32,769 bases of DNA from an uncultured Lachnospiraceae bacterium (GCA_902779355.1 CACZBF010000030.1:1-32769); one strand, 5' to 3'. Positions 15,045-24,871 are shown, counted from the stretch's first letter. Notes: generated from the sequence alone by a model not told the origin. Numbers and translations are program-made.

Positions 15045-18000
15045 ATGGATGAACAATTACAGCAACAGCAGATTCGAAAGGCAACCAGTACCATTCGACT
15101 TTCAAAGCATGAAACATATCAGGTGAAGGGAAATTATGATGCTGCTCTTTTTGAGTATCACGGAGAGACCAACAAAAACCAGATCAACCAGGACTATATC
15201 GAGTCGCAGGAGCGCCTTCGGACACTGAAATCGGATTTCGGCACGTCCTATAAAAATAAGCGCCAGGCGGAAAATAGCGCATTTAAGGCCTTAAGCGCCA
15301 AACTCAGCACGGACAAGTGGAACTGGCTCTTTTTCACCGGAAAGGATTCACCGGAAATGGTTCGGGTGAAGAAGACCCTGAATCTGGTTACCAATCTGAT
15401 CTCCCAAAATCTCTCCGAATATGTCAAAGAGGACGAGAATGGGGCGCAGTTTGTGGATGTGCCGGAGCTTCGCGAAAAGCTGAATACGGCATTGGATGAG
15501 TGCGTGGCAGCCTGCGATAACTATTTCAAAAAAAAGAGAGAGCAGGGCGGCGGGAAGTACTCTGCCGGAATCCGGCGCCTCGGTCTTGTGAACGAAGTGC
15601 GGAAACGCTGTATGGAAGAGAAACTGAAGTTTGGTGCGCTGTTGGAGTCCCTTACCGTAAAGGCCGGGTTGGAAGAGAACAATCTGGAGATATTAAGGGA
15701 GCGATCCCTGCAGCAGCTTACCGAGCAGCATTTGACCTTAGAGGCAGAGGAAGGATCCACAGAGTGGCAGAATGAAGGAAATTCCACGGATGTTTATAAG
15801 ATTAAGGCAACTAACAACGGTGAGAATTATTTCATTAAGGAGAATATCCCTCTGATCAGTGAGGATATTTCCGGATTTCTGGATCGAAGAGAAACACAGC
15901 TGAACTATAGCAGTGAGAATCGCGGGGCGAATGTGGAAGAGCGCCGTCTGAAAGATGGCCATGTGGGAGCTTCGGATTACCAGCTGGCACTGTCTTTCAT
16001 CCGGGCTCTGAAAACGCGGATCACCCGTGCGGATGACGCGGACCGTACTGCTGTCAGCGAAAAGGTGGTCTCCCTGCTGGCGCATGATTTTGACAAGATG
16101 TTCAGTGAACTGGAAACCCATAATTACGCGGCGGATCATGTGGATGACACTGATATGGATTGGGAAGCCGCTTCCAAGGACAAGAAACATCCATTAAATG
16201 GCGTGGCAGTCTATATCTGCAGCTACCGTAAGAATAATATGGGAGAGGCAGCGGGAGGCAGGGCAGGTGAGCCTTTGAAAAAAATGACAGAGCTGGAATG
16301 GATCACGAAAAAACTGGGTCTGGATGCCAACAGGGACAGGGATATCCTGAATGTGTTCCGGGATCAGTCGGAGAACGCCATCGGAAAACTGTTCCGGGTT
16401 TCTCTGGGGAAGGAAGTGGAGCTGTTTGGCCAGATCAGAGAGCGCCAGGGTTCCGAAACCAAGGAGATCGCGGCCGCCAATAATACCGCCACCTATCAGC
16501 TTGCGAAGAAAATGGGCTTTGAGGATGTCATCACGGGGTCGGAGACCCGGGTGGTGAAATTTAAAGATCGAAACGGTCAAATGGTGGAGCGTTTCTGCAC
16601 GGTCATGAAGGAAGCCAAGGGGGAAGAGTTTGTAAACCTCATCAAACGGGCGGAAAAGGAACAGATGAAGATTCACTACACGCCGGATGCCGTCCGGCAG
16701 CTCATGCGGCTGCAGGCGTTTGATGTTGTATGCAATCAGACAGACCGCCATGGGCGTAATTTCAAATGCGAATTTGATGAGGACAAGGAGAAAGGCACCA
16801 TCGTGATCAAAAAGATCATGTCCTATGATCATGACAATTCCTTTGGAGAAGGCAGTATTGAAAAGCTCGTTGCAGGGGAGAAAAACGGATTTCTCCCGGG
16901 ACTGAATAAAACCCTGAAAAAAGGGAGCGCGGAATACAAGTATGTGAACAAGAAGTATTTCGGGATCAAATGTCCGGACTGGATCGAGAAGGCAACCAAA
17001 CCGATCCTCAGGGGATTTAGTAATGAGTACGGACGACATAGATCTATCAAGGAAGCTCCGAGTACAATGTTTAAAAATCTGCAGCCGGAAAAGTCCATGG
17101 GGCAAGTTCTGATGCACTTTAAGCATAGCGACTTCACTTCCTTTGTGACAAAGGAAGGTGAGGGCGATGCGAACTGGTACGGTTCGATTTACAAGCGGGA
17201 TCAAATGAAAGAGGACTCCAAGTATCCGGAGGGGAAAAATGAGGTAACGGATGAGAAGGAGTATGAAGAGGTCAGTCAGGAATTAGGAACCATCTTTACG
17301 GGACTCAAAGAAATTCTGGATCCGAAGCGTTATGGAACGGCTAAGGAAAACATTGCCAACGGTCTCCGGACGGATCTGAAGAAAGAGGAGAAGCAGGAAG
17401 TGTTCCGGCTGCTGGACAGACTGCACATACTGAATGAAAAGTATGATTTCTCCACGTTGACCCCTAAAAATACCTATGACAGACAGTGGTGCGCATCTCA
17501 CTCCGGGTTCCTGGATTACTGGATCCAGAATATGCTGTACGCGTATGCCAATCTCTTTCGGGAGGATCCGGACGTGGCGGAGCTGGCAGCAGGATCTACG
17601 GAGAAAGAGTATACGGAAGAAGAGATGGAGCAGCGAAGAAAGGATATGAATACCCTCAGCAATGAAAACGGAGATCTGGAGATCCCATCGATGCTGCACT
17701 TTGACTATGCGGCGTATATGCAGATTCGCGAAATCGCAACCCGGGATGACCCGCAGATGGAAGCGGATCTCAAACTTTTGAATTTTTCCGAGGCGAAGGT
17801 GAAAGGGATCAAAAAGCGCTGCCAGGATATCCTGTCCCACCTTGAAACTGCCCGGAAAAAGGCAGAGGCATTCTTCAGACTGGCAGGTTGGAAATCGGAT
17901 ACGCCACAGGGCAGGTTTTTCCTGAAAGCAGAGGATGGGGACTACGACAAGATAAACGATCTCTCCCAGCTTTCCGTGGATCCCGGCAGCACGTATCTTT

Positions 18001-18206
18001 CCATCGACAATGAAAACTATCTCTTCGGGCAGCAGGAGTTTTCGAAGCTTGCAAAGATCGAGGAGGAGGACCGGGCCTTTAATGAGGAAGTGAAGAAACG
18101 AAAGGATAAGAGATGGCATCACGAAGAGTATGGTGACGGGAAGGAAGCCAGAAAGACGTTTCTTGCAAATCCTCTGCAGAGCGCGATTTTCAAGAAGGCA
18201 GGATGA
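15045..18206 (+). CDS. Large protein with HipA/PI-kinase-like catalytic motifs
   Basis: This 1053-residue cytoplasmic-looking protein (no signal or membrane segment) matches no family I can name. Motifs of the atypical HipA / phosphatidylinositol-kinase fold are visible: a candidate ATP-binding strand with Lys265 in NYFIKENI, the catalytic loop FDVVCNQTDRHGRNF (559-573; Asp567, Asn572) and a metal-binding DHDNSFG (595-601) in the role of DFG. An insert of roughly 290 residues separates the lysine from the catalytic loop. The N-terminal 240 residues and the region after 640 are helical and charged, with KEYTEEEMEQRRKDM. GGGAGG lies before the ATG. It follows a GNAT-like gene. It could phosphorylate a protein or other substrate; activity is inferred from motifs only. 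Confidence 0.72.
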   Translation: MDEQLQQQQIRKATSTIRLSKHETYQVKGNYDAALFEYHGETNKNQINQDYIESQERLRTLKSDFGTSYKNKRQAENSAFKALSAKLSTDKWNWLFFTGKDSPEMVRVKKTLNLVTNLISQNLSEYVKEDENGAQFVDVPELREKLNTALDECVAACDNYFKKKREQGGGKYSAGIRRLGLVNEVRKRCMEEKLKFGALLESLTVKAGLEENNLEILRERSLQQLTEQHLTLEAEEGSTEWQNEGNSTDVYKIKATNNGENYFIKENIPLISEDISGFLDRRETQLNYSSENRGANVEERRLKDGHVGASDYQLALSFIRALKTRITRADDADRTAVSEKVVSLLAHDFDKMFSELETHNYAADHVDDTDMDWEAASKDKKHPLNGVAVYICSYRKNNMGEAAGGRAGEPLKKMTELEWITKKLGLDANRDRDILNVFRDQSENAIGKLFRVSLGKEVELFGQIRERQGSETKEIAAANNTATYQLAKKMGFEDVITGSETRVVKFKDRNGQMVERFCTVMKEAKGEEFVNLIKRAEKEQMKIHYTPDAVRQLMRLQAFDVVCNQTDRHGRNFKCEFDEDKEKGTIVIKKIMSYDHDNSFGEGSIEKLVAGEKNGFLPGLNKTLKKGSAEYKYVNKKYFGIKCPDWIEKATKPILRGFSNEYGRHRSIKEAPSTMFKNLQPEKSMGQVLMHFKHSDFTSFVTKEGEGDANWYGSIYKRDQMKEDSKYPEGKNEVTDEKEYEEVSQELGTIFTGLKEILDPKRYGTAKENIANGLRTDLKKEEKQEVFRLLDRLHILNEKYDFSTLTPKNTYDRQWCASHSGFLDYWIQNMLYAYANLFREDPDVAELAAGSTEKEYTEEEMEQRRKDMNTLSNENGDLEIPSMLHFDYAAYMQIREIATRDDPQMEADLKLLNFSEAKVKGIKKRCQDILSHLETARKKAEAFFRLAGWKSDTPQGRFFLKAEDGDYDKINDLSQLSVDPGSTYLSIDNENYLFGQQEFSKLAKIEEEDRAFNEEVKKRKDKRWHHEEYGDGKEARKTFLANPLQSAIFKKAG

Positions 18207-18287
18207 TCATGAAATCATGCAAAGATGTTGAGGTCAAAAGTGCGCAGCGACTCAATCGCATAGCACTCCTGACCTCAATGTCATGAT
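18206..18287. terminator. Nested inverted repeat between convergent genes
   Basis: Three nested pairs occur between the ends of the kinase-like gene and pyrI: ATCATGA/TCATGAT (18206-18212 with 18281-18287), TTGAGGTCA/TGACCTCAA (18228-18236 with 18270-18278) and AGTGC/GCACT (18239-18243 with 18263-18267). No T-run follows on the plus strand. A bidirectional terminator is the simplest reading. Confidence 0.5.
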
Positions 18288-18298
18288 ATGCAGGAATT

Positions 18299-18736
18299 TT
18301 AATTAAACTTCTTTCCCTTATATCTCGTTTCGCAATACTTGCACCGGTAGACTTCTTTTGCCGGATTTGTCAGCACGAAGACCTGCTCCAGCTCCTGCTC
18401 GATCGAAGTGATGCAGCGCGGGTTCGTGCAGCGGATGACATTGCGGATCGTCTTCGGGAGTTCCAGCTTTTTCTTTTCTACGATCCGGTCATTTTTGATC
18501 ACGTTGACGGTGATGTTGTGGTCGATGAATCCGAGGATGTCGAGGTCAAGCGCATCGACCGAACACTCCACTTTGATGATGTCTTTTTTTCCCATCTTCT
18601 GACTGCGGGCATTTTTGATGATGGCCACTGTGCAGTCCAGCTTGTCGAGATGCAGGTCATGATAAATGTCCAGGCTCATGCCGGCTTTGATATGATCCAG
18701 TACAAATCCCTCTTGAATACCGCTGATGTTCAGCAT
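18299..18736 (-). CDS. pyrI: Aspartate carbamoyltransferase regulatory subunit
   Basis: This 145-residue regulatory chain of ATCase binds nucleotide effectors and joins catalytic trimers in the first committed step of pyrimidine synthesis. The allosteric domain (about 1-95) includes [19 protein letters not shown]; the zinc domain carries CTNPRC and CKYC, the four ligand cysteines in the expected spacing. Length is close to the usual 150. Its ATG overlaps the end of pyrB by 7 bases, so they are co-translated. Regulatory chains occur only in some Firmicutes and suggest an ATCase holoenzyme of the enteric or archaeal type. Confidence 0.95.
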   Translation of the reverse strand: MLNISGIQEGFVLDHIKAGMSLDIYHDLHLDKLDCTVAIIKNARSQKMGKKDIIKVECSVDALDLDILGFIDHNITVNVIKNDRIVEKKKLELPKTIRNVIRCTNPRCITSIEQELEQVFVLTNPAKEVYRCKYCETRYKGKKFN

Positions 18737-19683
18737 GAGGCGCCTCCTTTCTCCGGAAGCGTGATCTTCCCGGCGTCGGCAAGCAGTGTCAGGATCAGCG
18801 CTTCACGCACGAAGACACCGTACTGTGCCTGCTGGAAGTAGACGGCTCTCGGATCGTCGTCGAGTTCCACGGAGATCTCATTGACACGCGGGAGCGGATG
18901 CATGACGAGCATGTCTTCCCGCGCGAGTTCCATTTTCTTTTTGTCCAGGATGTAAAAATCTTTCATCCGCAGGTAATCTTCCTCGTTGAAGAAACGTTCT
19001 TTCTGCACGCGCGTCATGTAGAGGATATCGAGATCCGGCATGACTTCTTCCAGCCGGTCGGTTTCGAGATAGGGGATTGCACGCTCGTTCAGCACGTCTT
19101 CCTTCAGGTTGCTCGGAATCTTTAATTCTTCCGGGGAGATCATGACAAACGAGATGCCGGGATAACGGATCAATGCGTGGATCAGGGAGTGGACCGTACG
19201 TCCGAATTTCAGGTCGCCGCAGAGGCCGATCTTTAAATGACCGAGGCGGCCCTTTAAGGAATAGATCGTAAGTAGATCGGTTAAGGTCTGAGTGGGATGC
19301 TGGTGTCCGCCGTCGCCTGCATTGATGACCGGGATGCGAGCTTTCTGAGAAGCGACGATAGCGGCGCCCTCTTTGGGATGCCGGATGGCACAGATATCAG
19401 CGTAACAGCTGATGACACGGATGGTATCGGAAACGCTTTCGCCTTTGGCGGCGGAGCTGCTGTCGGCACTGGAAAAGCCGAGGATATTGCCGCCGAGATT
19501 GAGCATGGCGGCTTCAAACGAGAGCCGGGTGCGGGTGCTTGGCTCGTAGAAGAGCGTTGCAAGCTTTTTCCCGGCGCAGATGTGGGCGTAACGTTCCGGA
19601 TCTTTTTCGATGGCTTGTGCAAGGTTTAATAAGTCTTGCAGCTCCTCGACGGAAAGATCCAGAGGACTCATCAAGTGTCGCAT
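18730..19683 (-). CDS. pyrB: Aspartate carbamoyltransferase catalytic subunit
   Basis: This 317-residue catalytic chain condenses carbamoyl phosphate and aspartate. Motifs seen: [13 protein letters not shown] (carbamoyl phosphate loop, about 45-57), [45 protein letters not shown] and the aspartate-side [10 protein letters not shown]. Length fits the family. GGAGGT lies just before the ATG (plus-strand ACCTCC at 19689-19694). Its upstream region is shared with the divergent priA promoter. No PyrR-type attenuator hairpin was identified in the short leader. Confidence 0.97.
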   Translation of the reverse strand: MRHLMSPLDLSVEELQDLLNLAQAIEKDPERYAHICAGKKLATLFYEPSTRTRLSFEAAMLNLGGNILGFSSADSSSAAKGESVSDTIRVISCYADICAIRHPKEGAAIVASQKARIPVINAGDGGHQHPTQTLTDLLTIYSLKGRLGHLKIGLCGDLKFGRTVHSLIHALIRYPGISFVMISPEELKIPSNLKEDVLNERAIPYLETDRLEEVMPDLDILYMTRVQKERFFNEEDYLRMKDFYILDKKKMELAREDMLVMHPLPRVNEISVELDDDPRAVYFQQAQYGVFVREALILTLLADAGKITLPEKGGASC

Positions 19684-19771
19684 GGGATACCTCCGAAGCG
19701 TGTTCTGCTTTCAGTTTCATCATCCACTCCATCATATCGAAAACCGCTCTTTCGTTCAAGGGGAAATTTCA

Positions 19772-19800
19772 TTGAAAGGGTGGGCAAAAACCGTTATAAT
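19772..19800 (+). promoter_or_regulatory. Sigma-A promoter of priA
   Basis: TTGAAA (19772-19777), 17-base spacer, TATAAT (19795-19800). Transcription would begin at about 19807, giving a very short leader with CGGAG as ribosome-binding site before ATG 19819. It lies in the pyrB-priA divergent region. Confidence 0.75.
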
Positions 19801-19818
19801 GTTTGCCGGAGTACAAAA

Positions 19819-22056
19819 ATGCCAACATACGCCAATGTCATCATTGACATTTCCCATGAAAAAGTAGATAAGGTTTTTCAATACCGTGTGCCGGAACAGC
19901 TGCTGGATGCTGTCACCCCCGGCGTGCAGGTCAATCTCCCGTTCGGAAAAGGGGGAACGATCCGTACGGGCGTCGTCGTGGAGCTGACAGAGACGCCGTC
20001 CTACGAAGAGGAAAAGATCAAGGAGATCGTGAGCATCGAAGAGACTGCGGTTCCGATCGAGAGCCAGCTCATCGCGCTGGCAGCCTGGATCAAACGTAAC
20101 TACGGCGGGACGATGAACGCGGCGTTGAAGACCGTGCTGCCCGTCCATAAAAGGGCACAGCGAAAAGAAAAAGAGATCCTGGTGCTTGCCGCATTGGAAG
20201 AGGATGCGCAGATCGCGCTCGCGGAATATGAGAGAAAACATTTTCATGCGAAAGCAAGGCTTTTAAAGGAACTGCTTTTAGAAGGGCGGATCCCGAAGGA
20301 ATTCGTCACAGGAAAACTCCATGTGTCGGCACCGACGATCCGATCGCTGGCGTCGGCAGGGATGCTGACGGTGGAGAAAGAGCGCGCGGATTATCGCAAT
20401 CCGGTCAAGCATGTATCCGGCGGCGCGAGAGGCGAGAGGGTACTTCTCAACGAGGAGCAGCGTGCAGCGGCCGATCGGATGATAAAGGACTTTCAAAAGG
20501 GAGAGCGCCATACCTACCTGCTGCACGGTGTGACAGGAAGCGGTAAGACGGAAGTCTACATGGCGCTGATTGAGGAAGTCGTCGCAGCCGGGAAGCAGGT
20601 CATCATGATGATCCCGGAGATCGCGCTTACTTATCAGACCGTGATGCGTTTTTACGAACGGTTTCATGACCGCGTCTCGATCCTGAATTCCAAGATGCCG
20701 CCCGGCGAACGCTATGATCAGTACCTCCGCGCCAAGGAGCGGGAGATCGATATCATCATCGGCCCGCGCAGCGCCCTGTTTACGCCGTTTCCGGAGCTCG
20801 GGCTCATCATCCTCGATGAGGAACACGAGACCTCTTATAAGAGCGAAACGATCCCGCGCTATCATGCAAGGGAGACGGCGATCGCACGTGCGGAGATGAC
20901 CGGCGCATCGGTGGTGCTGGGTTCGGCAACGCCTTCCATGGAGAGTTACTACCGTGCAAAAAAAGGAGACTATGTCCTCCTGCCTTTGACCAAACGTGTG
21001 GAGGAGCGGCCTCTGCCGGAATGCGAGATCATCGATCTCCGCGCGGAGCTCATGGACGGGAACCGCTCGATCTTCAGCCGCAGGCTTTCTGCGTTGATGG
21101 AAGAGCGGCTGAAAAAAGAAGAACAGATCATGCTGTTTTTAAACCGCAGGGGGATGAGTGGTTTTGTGGTCTGCCGTTCCTGCGGAGAAGCGATCAAATG
21201 CCCGCACTGTGATGTGTCGCTTTCACTCCATCGGGATCAGACGCTGCGCTGTCACTATTGCGGCCATCAGATCCCGGCGGTGAAAAAATGCCCGACCTGC
21301 GGATCGCCGTATATCGGTGGCATGAAAGCGGGGACCGAGAAAGTGGAGGAACTGGTCAAAAAGCAGTTCCCGCAGGCGCGGACGCTGCGGATGGACCTTG
21401 ACACCACACGTGAAAAGGACGGCTATGAAAGGATTCTGACGGCTTTTTCAAATTGCGAAGCGGATATCCTAATCGGCACGCAGATGATCGTAAAAGGCCA
21501 TGATTTTCCGAACGTGACGCTGGTCGGGATTTTGGCAGCGGATCTGTCGCTCAACATCCCGGACTTTCACGGGGCGGAGCGGACCTTTGATCTTCTGACA
21601 CAGGCAGCAGGCCGTGCCGGCCGAGGTGAGAAGAGCGGTAACGTCGTGATCCAGACCTACCACCCGGAGCATTATGGGATTGTCAATGCGGCCGAGCAGG
21701 ATTATGATGGTTTCTATGAACAGGAGATCGCCTATCGGCAGATCATGCACTACCCGCCGGTGTGGCACATGCTGACGATCCTCGTATCGGAAAAAGACGA
21801 GCAGGCTGCCGCTGAAGGGGCGGATCGGATCGCGGCGCAGATCGGACGGGAGTTTCCGAAACTGATGCTGATCGGGCCGGCGGATGCGTCAATCGCCAAG
21901 GTGAACGACTATTACAAAAAAGTGTTGTACTTAAAGGATCAGGATTATGAGACGCTGATCCGTGTCAAAGACAGTGTGGAGAAGACCGCACTAGAGGATC
22001 CGTTCTTTACGCGGCTTCTGGTAAGATTTGATTTTGACCCCGCAGGCGGGTTTTGA
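19819..22056 (+). CDS. priA: Primosomal protein N', replication-restart helicase PriA
   Basis: This 745-residue protein reloads the replicative helicase at stalled forks. The start at MPTYANVIIDIS is chosen because the promoter TATAAT lies directly upstream; the frame extends further back but without a plausible promoter or ribosome-binding site. Domains: N-terminal 3'-DNA-binding region (about 1-105), Walker A GVTGSGKTEVY (about 237), DEEH (333-336), a zinc-binding insert with paired cysteines (CRSCGEAIKCPHC...CHYCG...CPTC, from about 452), then a helicase C domain with VKGHDFPNV and AAGRAGRGEKSG. It heads the priA-def-fmt-rsmB run, with def starting 15 bases on. Confidence 0.97.
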   Translation: MPTYANVIIDISHEKVDKVFQYRVPEQLLDAVTPGVQVNLPFGKGGTIRTGVVVELTETPSYEEEKIKEIVSIEETAVPIESQLIALAAWIKRNYGGTMNAALKTVLPVHKRAQRKEKEILVLAALEEDAQIALAEYERKHFHAKARLLKELLLEGRIPKEFVTGKLHVSAPTIRSLASAGMLTVEKERADYRNPVKHVSGGARGERVLLNEEQRAAADRMIKDFQKGERHTYLLHGVTGSGKTEVYMALIEEVVAAGKQVIMMIPEIALTYQTVMRFYERFHDRVSILNSKMPPGERYDQYLRAKEREIDIIIGPRSALFTPFPELGLIILDEEHETSYKSETIPRYHARETAIARAEMTGASVVLGSATPSMESYYRAKKGDYVLLPLTKRVEERPLPECEIIDLRAELMDGNRSIFSRRLSALMEERLKKEEQIMLFLNRRGMSGFVVCRSCGEAIKCPHCDVSLSLHRDQTLRCHYCGHQIPAVKKCPTCGSPYIGGMKAGTEKVEELVKKQFPQARTLRMDLDTTREKDGYERILTAFSNCEADILIGTQMIVKGHDFPNVTLVGILAADLSLNIPDFHGAERTFDLLTQAAGRAGRGEKSGNVVIQTYHPEHYGIVNAAEQDYDGFYEQEIAYRQIMHYPPVWHMLTILVSEKDEQAAAEGADRIAAQIGREFPKLMLIGPADASIAKVNDYYKKVLYLKDQDYETLIRVKDSVEKTALEDPFFTRLLVRFDFDPAGGF

Positions 22057-22071
22057 AAGTGAGGAAAAGAA

Positions 22072-22584
22072 ATGGCATTACGTGAAATTCGGATCCAGGG
22101 GGATCCCGTACTGGAAAAGAAATGCAGACCCGTGAAGGAGATCACGCCCCGGATCCGCGAGCTGATCGACGATATGTTCGAGACGATGTACGAGGCAAAC
22201 GGCGTCGGTCTGGCAGGCCCGCAGGTCGGCGTGCTGAAACGGATCTGTGTCGTGGATATCGGGGATGAGCATCCTTATGTGCTCATCAATCCGGAGATTA
22301 TCGAAACGGACGGAGAGCAGACCGGAGACGAGGGCTGCCTTTCGCTGCCCGGGAAAGCAGCGCTTGTGACGCGCCCGAATCATGTGAAGATCCGCGCGTT
22401 TGACGAGAACCTCGAGGAGTATACGGCAGAGGGAGAAGGCCTTCTGGCGCGTGCTTTTTGCCATGAGATCGATCACCTGGACGGGCATATGTATACGGAG
22501 ATCGCAGAAGGCCCGATCCATGACATCGAGTATGCGGAGCCGGAAGACGAGGACGCGGAAACCGAAGAGGACGAGACGGAATGA
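22072..22584 (+). CDS. def: Peptide deformylase
   Basis: This 170-residue metalloenzyme removes the formyl group from nascent N-terminal methionine. All three family motifs are present: GVGLAGPQ (44-51), EGCLSLP (87-93; Cys89) and HEIDH (131-135; metal ligands His131 and His135, catalytic Glu132). An acidic tail (about 150-170, rich in Asp and Glu) goes beyond the core. GTGAGGAAAAG precedes the ATG. It overlaps fmt by an ATGA, coupling the two opposed steps of the formyl cycle. Confidence 0.97.
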   Translation: MALREIRIQGDPVLEKKCRPVKEITPRIRELIDDMFETMYEANGVGLAGPQVGVLKRICVVDIGDEHPYVLINPEIIETDGEQTGDEGCLSLPGKAALVTRPNHVKIRAFDENLEEYTAEGEGLLARAFCHEIDHLDGHMYTEIAEGPIHDIEYAEPEDEDAETEEDETE

Positions 22585-23510
22585 GAGTGATCTTTATGGG
22601 GACCCCGGATTTTTCCGTGGGGATCATGGAAGCGATGGCAGAACGCGGTCATGAGATCGTGCTTGCAGTGACACAGCCGGACAAGCCGAAGGGCAGGGGC
22701 GGCGCGGTTTCGTGCTCTCCGGTAAAGGAAGCAGCGGTTGCACGCAATATTCCCGTGTTCCAGCCGGTCAAGATCCGTGAGCCGGAAAACATTGCCGTGC
22801 TGCGGGAGCATAAGCCTGATATGATCGTCGTGGCGGCTTTCGGGCAGATCCTGCCGGAGGAAATCCTTTCCATGGCGTCCTACGGCTGTATCAATGTCCA
22901 TGCATCCCTCCTCCCGAAATACCGCGGTGCATCGCCGATTCAGTGGGCGGTCCTTGACGGGGAGAAGGAGTCCGGTGTCACGATCATGCGGATGGACACG
23001 GGCGTGGATACCGGCGATATGATCGCACAGAAAGCAGTCACACTTGCGCCGGATGAGACGGCAGGAAGTCTTTTTGATAAACTGTCGGAGCTTGGCGCAT
23101 CACTCCTTTGCGAGACAATGGAGACGATCGAAAACGGCACGGCGGTTTATACGCCGCAGGATCACAGCAAAGCGACGCATACCAAAAAGATTGAAAAATC
23201 CATGGGGAAAATGGATTGGAAGCAGCCGGCCGAAGTGTTGGAACGACGCGTCCGCGGACTTTGTCCGTGGCCGGGCGCCTATACGGGTTGTAACGGCAAG
23301 ACCCTAAAGATTTGGAAAGCCGCTGTACGTCCGGGGGAATGCGGACAGAATGCTGCACCGGGGACTGTCGTGGAAACAAAAGATGCAGTTGCCGTACAGA
23401 CCGGTGATGGGGTACTCTTGCTTACCGAAGTGCAGCTCGAAGGCAAAAAAAGAATGGATGCAGCCGCATTTCTCCGCGGCTATCCACTCAAGCAGGGGAT
23501 GGTTTTATGA
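22581..23510 (+). CDS. fmt: Methionyl-tRNA formyltransferase
   Basis: This 309-residue protein transfers a formyl group from 10-formyl-THF to initiator Met-tRNA. The Rossmann N-terminal domain shows MGTPDFSV, AFGQILPEEIL, the catalytic Asn105/His107 in INVHASLLPKYRG and DTGVDTGDM; the tRNA-binding oligosaccharide-like domain starts at about 205 (VRGLCPWPGAYT). Length is normal. Start and stop overlap def and rsmB by ATGA. Confidence 0.97.
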   Translation: MRVIFMGTPDFSVGIMEAMAERGHEIVLAVTQPDKPKGRGGAVSCSPVKEAAVARNIPVFQPVKIREPENIAVLREHKPDMIVVAAFGQILPEEILSMASYGCINVHASLLPKYRGASPIQWAVLDGEKESGVTIMRMDTGVDTGDMIAQKAVTLAPDETAGSLFDKLSELGASLLCETMETIENGTAVYTPQDHSKATHTKKIEKSMGKMDWKQPAEVLERRVRGLCPWPGAYTGCNGKTLKIWKAAVRPGECGQNAAPGTVVETKDAVAVQTGDGVLLLTEVQLEGKKRMDAAAFLRGYPLKQGMVL

Positions 23511-24805
23511 AAGAACCGACTGCAAGAGAGCTTTCTCTGGAGATCCTTCTCTCCGTGACTTCAGGACAGGCCTACAGTCATATCGCGCTTCGCGAGACGC
23601 TGGAAAAGTACGCGTATTTTGAAAAAGGGAAACGTGCACAGATCAAGCGCCTTGTGGAAGGCGTGCTCGAAAACATGCTGCTGCTCGATGAGATCATCGG
23701 GCAGTTTTCCAATGTACCGGTCAAAAAGCAAAAGAACGTGATCCGCAATATCCTCAGGATGGCGGTCTATGAAATCTTTTACATGGATGGGATTCCGACG
23801 CACGCTTCGGTCAACGAGGCGGTGAAGCTGGCGGAGAAGAAAGGCTTCCGGAATCTGAAGGGATTTGTAAACGGCGTCCTTCGGAACGTGGAGCGGAATC
23901 GGGACAGTATCGTTTTGCCGGAGTCTCTTTCCGTCCGTTACTCGATGCCGGAATGGATCGTGGACCGCTGGACGGAAGCCTACGGCGAAGCGAAGACCGA
24001 AGAACTCCTGAAAAGCTTTTTCGGCAGCCAGCCGCTGACCGTACACCTCACAAAGCAACCCCGACCGGAAGAAGCGCAGGAAGCCTATGCGGCAGCAGTC
24101 GCAGCATGGGAAGCGGAGGGTGTGAAAGCAACCTCCGTGGAAGCCATCCCCGGCGCCTTTTTCCTGACCGGTGTGGAACGTCTTACTGCGATGCAGACCT
24201 TCCGTGACGGCCTGTTTTTTGTGCAGGACTTAAGCTCGATGAAAGCACTTTCCGAAGTTCCGGCACAGCCAGGTATGGAAGTTCTCGACCTTTGCGGTGC
24301 ACCGGGCGGAAAGTCCTTATTCCTCGCCGGCCGCATCGGCCACAAAGGCAGCATCACCTGCCGTGACCTTTCCGAAAACAAGGTTTCTTTGATCCGCGAA
24401 AACATCGCGCGTTGTAAGCTATCCAACATCCATGCCGAAGCAGCCGACGCGCGCATCTTTGATCCTGCTTGGGAGTCCCGCGCAGACCTCGTGATCGCAG
24501 ATCTTCCCTGTTCCGGTCTCGGTGTCCTTGGCCGAAAACCCGAGATCCGCTACCGTATCACCCCGCAGGAGATCAACGACCTTGCCGCCCTGCAGCGTGA
24601 GATCCTTTCCACTGCGCAGCGCTACGTCAAACCCGGCGGCTTTTTGCTCTACAGCACATGCACGATCACCCACGAAGAAAATGAAGACAACGCATCCTGG
24701 TTTTGCTCCGCCTTCCCGGCCTTTACGCAGCTGAAAACCCAGCAGCTTTTCCCGGAAGCCGCCACCCAGGATGGCTTCTACTATATGCTCGCGCAACGCA
24801 GTTGA
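23507..24805 (+). CDS. rsmB: 16S rRNA m5C967 methyltransferase RsmB (Sun/Fmu)
   Basis: This 432-residue SAM enzyme has an N-terminal NusB-like RNA-binding domain (about 1-135: LSLEILLSVTSGQAY, KRLVEGVLENMLLLDEII) and a C-terminal Rossmann methyltransferase with LDLCGAPGGKSL (SAM loop), the ADLPCSGLGVLGRKPE PC motif and YSTCTITHEENE with the catalytic-type TC cysteine. It overlaps fmt by ATGA. It is the last gene of the priA-led run; a gene-free stretch with structured repeats follows, in which no classic T-run terminator stood out. Confidence 0.96.
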   Translation: MKEPTARELSLEILLSVTSGQAYSHIALRETLEKYAYFEKGKRAQIKRLVEGVLENMLLLDEIIGQFSNVPVKKQKNVIRNILRMAVYEIFYMDGIPTHASVNEAVKLAEKKGFRNLKGFVNGVLRNVERNRDSIVLPESLSVRYSMPEWIVDRWTEAYGEAKTEELLKSFFGSQPLTVHLTKQPRPEEAQEAYAAAVAAWEAEGVKATSVEAIPGAFFLTGVERLTAMQTFRDGLFFVQDLSSMKALSEVPAQPGMEVLDLCGAPGGKSLFLAGRIGHKGSITCRDLSENKVSLIRENIARCKLSNIHAEAADARIFDPAWESRADLVIADLPCSGLGVLGRKPEIRYRITPQEINDLAALQREILSTAQRYVKPGGFLLYSTCTITHEENEDNASWFCSAFPAFTQLKTQQLFPEAATQDGFYYMLAQRS

Positions 24806-24871
24806 CATAACCCACGGGCGTCCTGCCCTCCCGGCAAGGCTTGCTGCATGAAAATGACGCTCACATATTTC

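Noticed and set aside
16194-17204. 336-residue minus-strand frame inside the kinase-like gene, and similar long minus frames at 17283-18122 and 27107-28123
   Set aside because: Rich in His, Leu and Arg in the manner of antisense reading; no motifs or start signals, and the plus-strand genes are well supported.
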